From DASWZN01 sp036404435 (lineage in GTDB: Bacteria; Acidobacteriota; Terriglobia; Bryobacterales; Bryobacteraceae): a stretch of 64,000 bases of DNA. The translations under genes were made by a program, and so were the position numbers. The stretch's first letter is position 1; every line of letters begins with the position of its first letter. A model generated the notes under the pieces. It was not told the origin of the DNA. It did no database searches and saw only the letters and a program-made list of their open reading frames with translations. The stretch is taken from contig DASWZN010000021.1 in assembly GCA_036404435.1 (NCBI GenBank), positions 1 through 64,000 on the forward strand, given 5' to 3'. Below, one piece after another: positions 63,101 through 64,000 of the stretch.

Positions 63101-63767
63101 TTCCGCCCAACGGCAGCACAAAGTCCGCTGCACCGGCCGCGATGGCGTTTCCCGGCATGGCGTCGAACTTCGCGGTTCTCTTTTCCTGCGCGAAGGTGGT
63201 GCCCCCCGCGGCCTTGATCGCCCCGAGACCGAGCGTCCCATCGGATCCGGTTCCCGACAGAATGACGCCGAGCGCTTTGCTGCCCCGGTCTGCTGCCAGG
63301 GCTTGGAGAAAAGAGTCGATTGGCATGTTGCGGCCGCTGGCTGGCCGGGGTGGGGTCTCGAGCACTCCCGCGGAAATGCGCAGATTGCATCGGGGCGGAA
63401 TCACGTACACATGATTGGCCTCAGCGCGCGTCCCGCCTTTCACTTCGGAGACGGGCATTCTGCTGGCTTTAGAAAGCAGCTCCTGCAGGTGGCTCTCGTG
63501 ACCCGGATCGAGGTGCTGAATCAATACGAATGCCATGCCGGTATCGTCCGGCAGATGGCTGAGCAGCTCCGTGAATGCCTCCAAGCCGCCGGCGGAGGCT
63601 CCTATGCCAACGACAACGGGGAGCGAACTGGCCTCGCCGCGCTGCCGGTCGGCCGGCGGAACGATCGCTGCCGCGGAAGGGGGCTTGCGCTTGGGGCGGC
63701 GTGAGTCGAGAACACGCAGAGAACGTCCGACCGCACCCGCCCGACTACTGCCCGTTTTCTTCGCCAA
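60096..63767 (-). CDS. CheB-CheR-PAS-histidine kinase hybrid
   Basis: A 1223-residue cytoplasmic protein. Domains in order are: CheB methylesterase (about 48-230: VVVGIGASAGGLEAF, LSGTGSDGTLG); CheR methyltransferase (about 245-510: TVTAFFREPAVFEEL, WVPGCATGDEAYSIA); a Glu-rich coiled coil (EELETAQEELESANEELNT); two PAS-like domains; a HisKA helix (HFAYALTHDLQEPLRM); and HATPase (NLISNSIKYRG, DNGVGIDAEDF, GTGMGLAL). Such hybrids are thought to link methylation-type adaptation to kinase output. The TTG start has AGGTGG upstream, and a sigma-54 promoter candidate lies 35 bases before it. Confidence 0.92.
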   Translation of the reverse strand: MAKKTGSSRAGAVGRSLRVLDSRRPKRKPPSAAAIVPPADRQRGEASSLPVVVGIGASAGGLEAFTELLSHLPDDTGMAFVLIQHLDPGHESHLQELLSKASRMPVSEVKGGTRAEANHVYVIPPRCNLRISAGVLETPPRPASGRNMPIDSFLQALAADRGSKALGVILSGTGSDGTLGLGAIKAAGGTTFAQEKRTAKFDAMPGNAIAAGAADFVLPLGGIARQLVAMARDSEVPDEPGPADPELARILRLVRSATGVDFTYYKHSTLQRRIKRRMGLRGFATLEDYSRHLEQNREEANALCEDCLITVTAFFREPAVFEELKKRVLPALLANRGPEDPIRIWVPGCATGDEAYSIAICLMEVLDDAEVGVPFEIFATDISETAIEKARAGIYTGTALANLSPQRLARFFTRSEHGLQIAKSIRDVCVFARHNVAQDPPFSKLDLVSCCNVLIYLGAALQRKVLSILHYALKPTGFLVLGPSESIGTLSESFHPVENTHRIYCMRPAANKPAPRLSEGRRAEGRVDLRQKIAEGREEPDLVREADRLVLSEHGPPGAIIDDDMNLVQVRGRTALYLELSPGEPTQNLLKLAREGLIAGLGKAIRAARRTNAVAKEDGFRIEDGGQLKDVTINVIPFTGSSASKGRYFLVLFEEAGANGGPRATPKPAIRAGEGSARLRHELVATKEYLQSIVEDNAATLEELRASNEEAQAGNEELETAQEELESANEELNTLNEELKISNVEFSKVNRDLANLLESISIPLVMVGRDLRIRRFTRAMEPMLNLIASDVGRSITDLRPQIELPDLRRLLLNAMEGGDRTPRDVRDAHGRWYSLRILPSLGPDGKTDGAVLMLIDIDAAKRGLDFAEAIVETVREPLVILDQNLQVMKANRAFYETFQAVREETEGHLIYDLGNRQWNIPKLRELLENILPAHSTFRDFEVTHEFEHVGRKVMLLNASEIFNPNAQARTILLAIEDATDRKQTEESLQKTNAELQHFAYALTHDLQEPLRMVVSFTELLGREYKGKLGEDADKYISYSVEGALRIEALLKALLAYWEITEREPDSRAWIDSGAVLANALLNLQSAIEESGATVTSDPLPTVAADEVMLMQLFQNLISNSIKYRGKERPKIHVSAERDAEGWLFAVRDNGVGIDAEDFDRVFGMFKRLHGSEIPGTGMGLALCKKVVERQGGRIWVESEPGRGATFKFTVSTHPGTRTENGRL

Positions 63768-63800
63768 ACGCCACCTAGCCTTTCCAGCCGGGAGAAGCGT

Positions 63801-63816
63801 AGCACGTGTCGTGCCA
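63801..63816 (-). promoter_or_regulatory. Sigma-54 promoter candidate for the hybrid kinase operon
   Basis: Minus strand TGGCACG-ACAC-GTGCT. The -24 heptamer is a perfect consensus, the GG-to-GC spacing is 10, and only one base of the -12 differs (GTGC for TTGC). The GC lies 35 bases from the TTG start. This is the best -24/-12 match in the window. Confidence 0.72.
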
Positions 63817-63851
63817 TTCTCGCACCCGCCAACTGACCGATTGTAGCGCCG

Positions 63852-64000
63852 TCAGCCGGCTCTGGCTCCTGCGAGCAGATCTTTGACGATCTTGCCGATC
63901 TCCATGAACTGATCCAGGCCGGAAGGCTTGGTGATGAACTGGGTGACCCCGAGGTCCTTGAGAAGGGCTTCGTCCCGCCGGGACCGGGAAGAACTCCACA
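63852..64000 (-). CDS. Response-regulator receiver domain, 3' end only
   Basis: The last 49 codons are in the window: ...DEALLKDLGVTQFITKPSGL, DQFMEIGKIVKDLLAG. The KPS segment holds the conserved receiver Lys, and the final helix then ends the protein, so it is a stand-alone CheY-like regulator. The stop lies 84 bases before the hybrid kinase start. It is probably the regulator that partners the hybrid kinase, although the candidate promoter lies between them. Confidence 0.8.
   Translation of the reverse strand, partial: WSSSRSRRDEALLKDLGVTQFITKPSGLDQFMEIGKIVKDLLAGARAG

Overview
The window is a high-GC chromosomal segment with densely packed bacterial genes on both strands. No rRNA, tRNA, CRISPR array, transposase or integrase was seen. 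Gene content and style suggest an Acidobacteriota genome, most likely the Bryobacterales/Solibacter side. The supporting features are an E2-E1 fused 2-oxoglutarate enzyme of the Kgd type, PEP-CTERM proteins, a secretin with Ig-like inserts, many secreted proteins of unknown function, and dispersed palindromic intergenic repeats. This placement is inference from gene style, not from a marker gene.

Left third (1-23.7 kb). A PEP-CTERM-like protein tail is followed by an ATGA-coupled mannoside pair (GH130 phosphorylase and cellobiose 2-epimerase). Then come a HEAT-like secreted protein, an 809-residue secretin, an orphan sugar-binding lipoprotein, two proteins of unknown function, PEP carboxylase, a Gfo/Idh/MocA oxidoreductase, Kgd, a membrane protein with a YbjQ-family partner, a zinc alcohol dehydrogenase, and groES-groEL under a CIRCE element that sits on its promoter. 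A frameshifted lipoprotein and a papain-like protein follow.

Middle (23.7-42.7 kb). A minus-strand operon holds a small membrane protein, the methylmalonyl-CoA mutase large subunit and an FHA-GAF-PP2C phosphatase. A second run holds RlpA, a sigma-54 activator and a degenerate GGDEF protein. A self-contained mini transcription unit encodes a 20-residue Lys/Ala peptide. It is followed by a MidA-like methyltransferase, a polytopic membrane protein, a VOC dioxygenase, a YihY/BrkB protein, TilS, FtsH, a HAD phosphatase and a YbaK-type deacylase.

Right third (42.7-64 kb). This part is rich in envelope and stress functions: two small proteins, a YSC84-OmpA operon, an ice-binding-like PEP-CTERM protein, a GT4 glycosyltransferase coupled to a second GH130 protein, a DksA/TraR protein, a zinc phospholipase C-like protein, a glycine-zipper mini membrane protein, a class A penicillin-binding protein, a YXWGXW protein and a 40-residue secreted His-rich peptide. 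It ends with a CheB-CheR-PAS-kinase hybrid, a short kinase and a response regulator. Four operons here carry -24/-12 (sigma-54) promoter candidates at a similar distance from their start codons. Two of these also carry paired GCA-N5-TGC boxes at enhancer distance. This suggests a sigma-54 envelope/stress regulon linked to the signalling genes. A decayed partial duplicate of the kinase locus lies about 1.9 kb from the intact copy.
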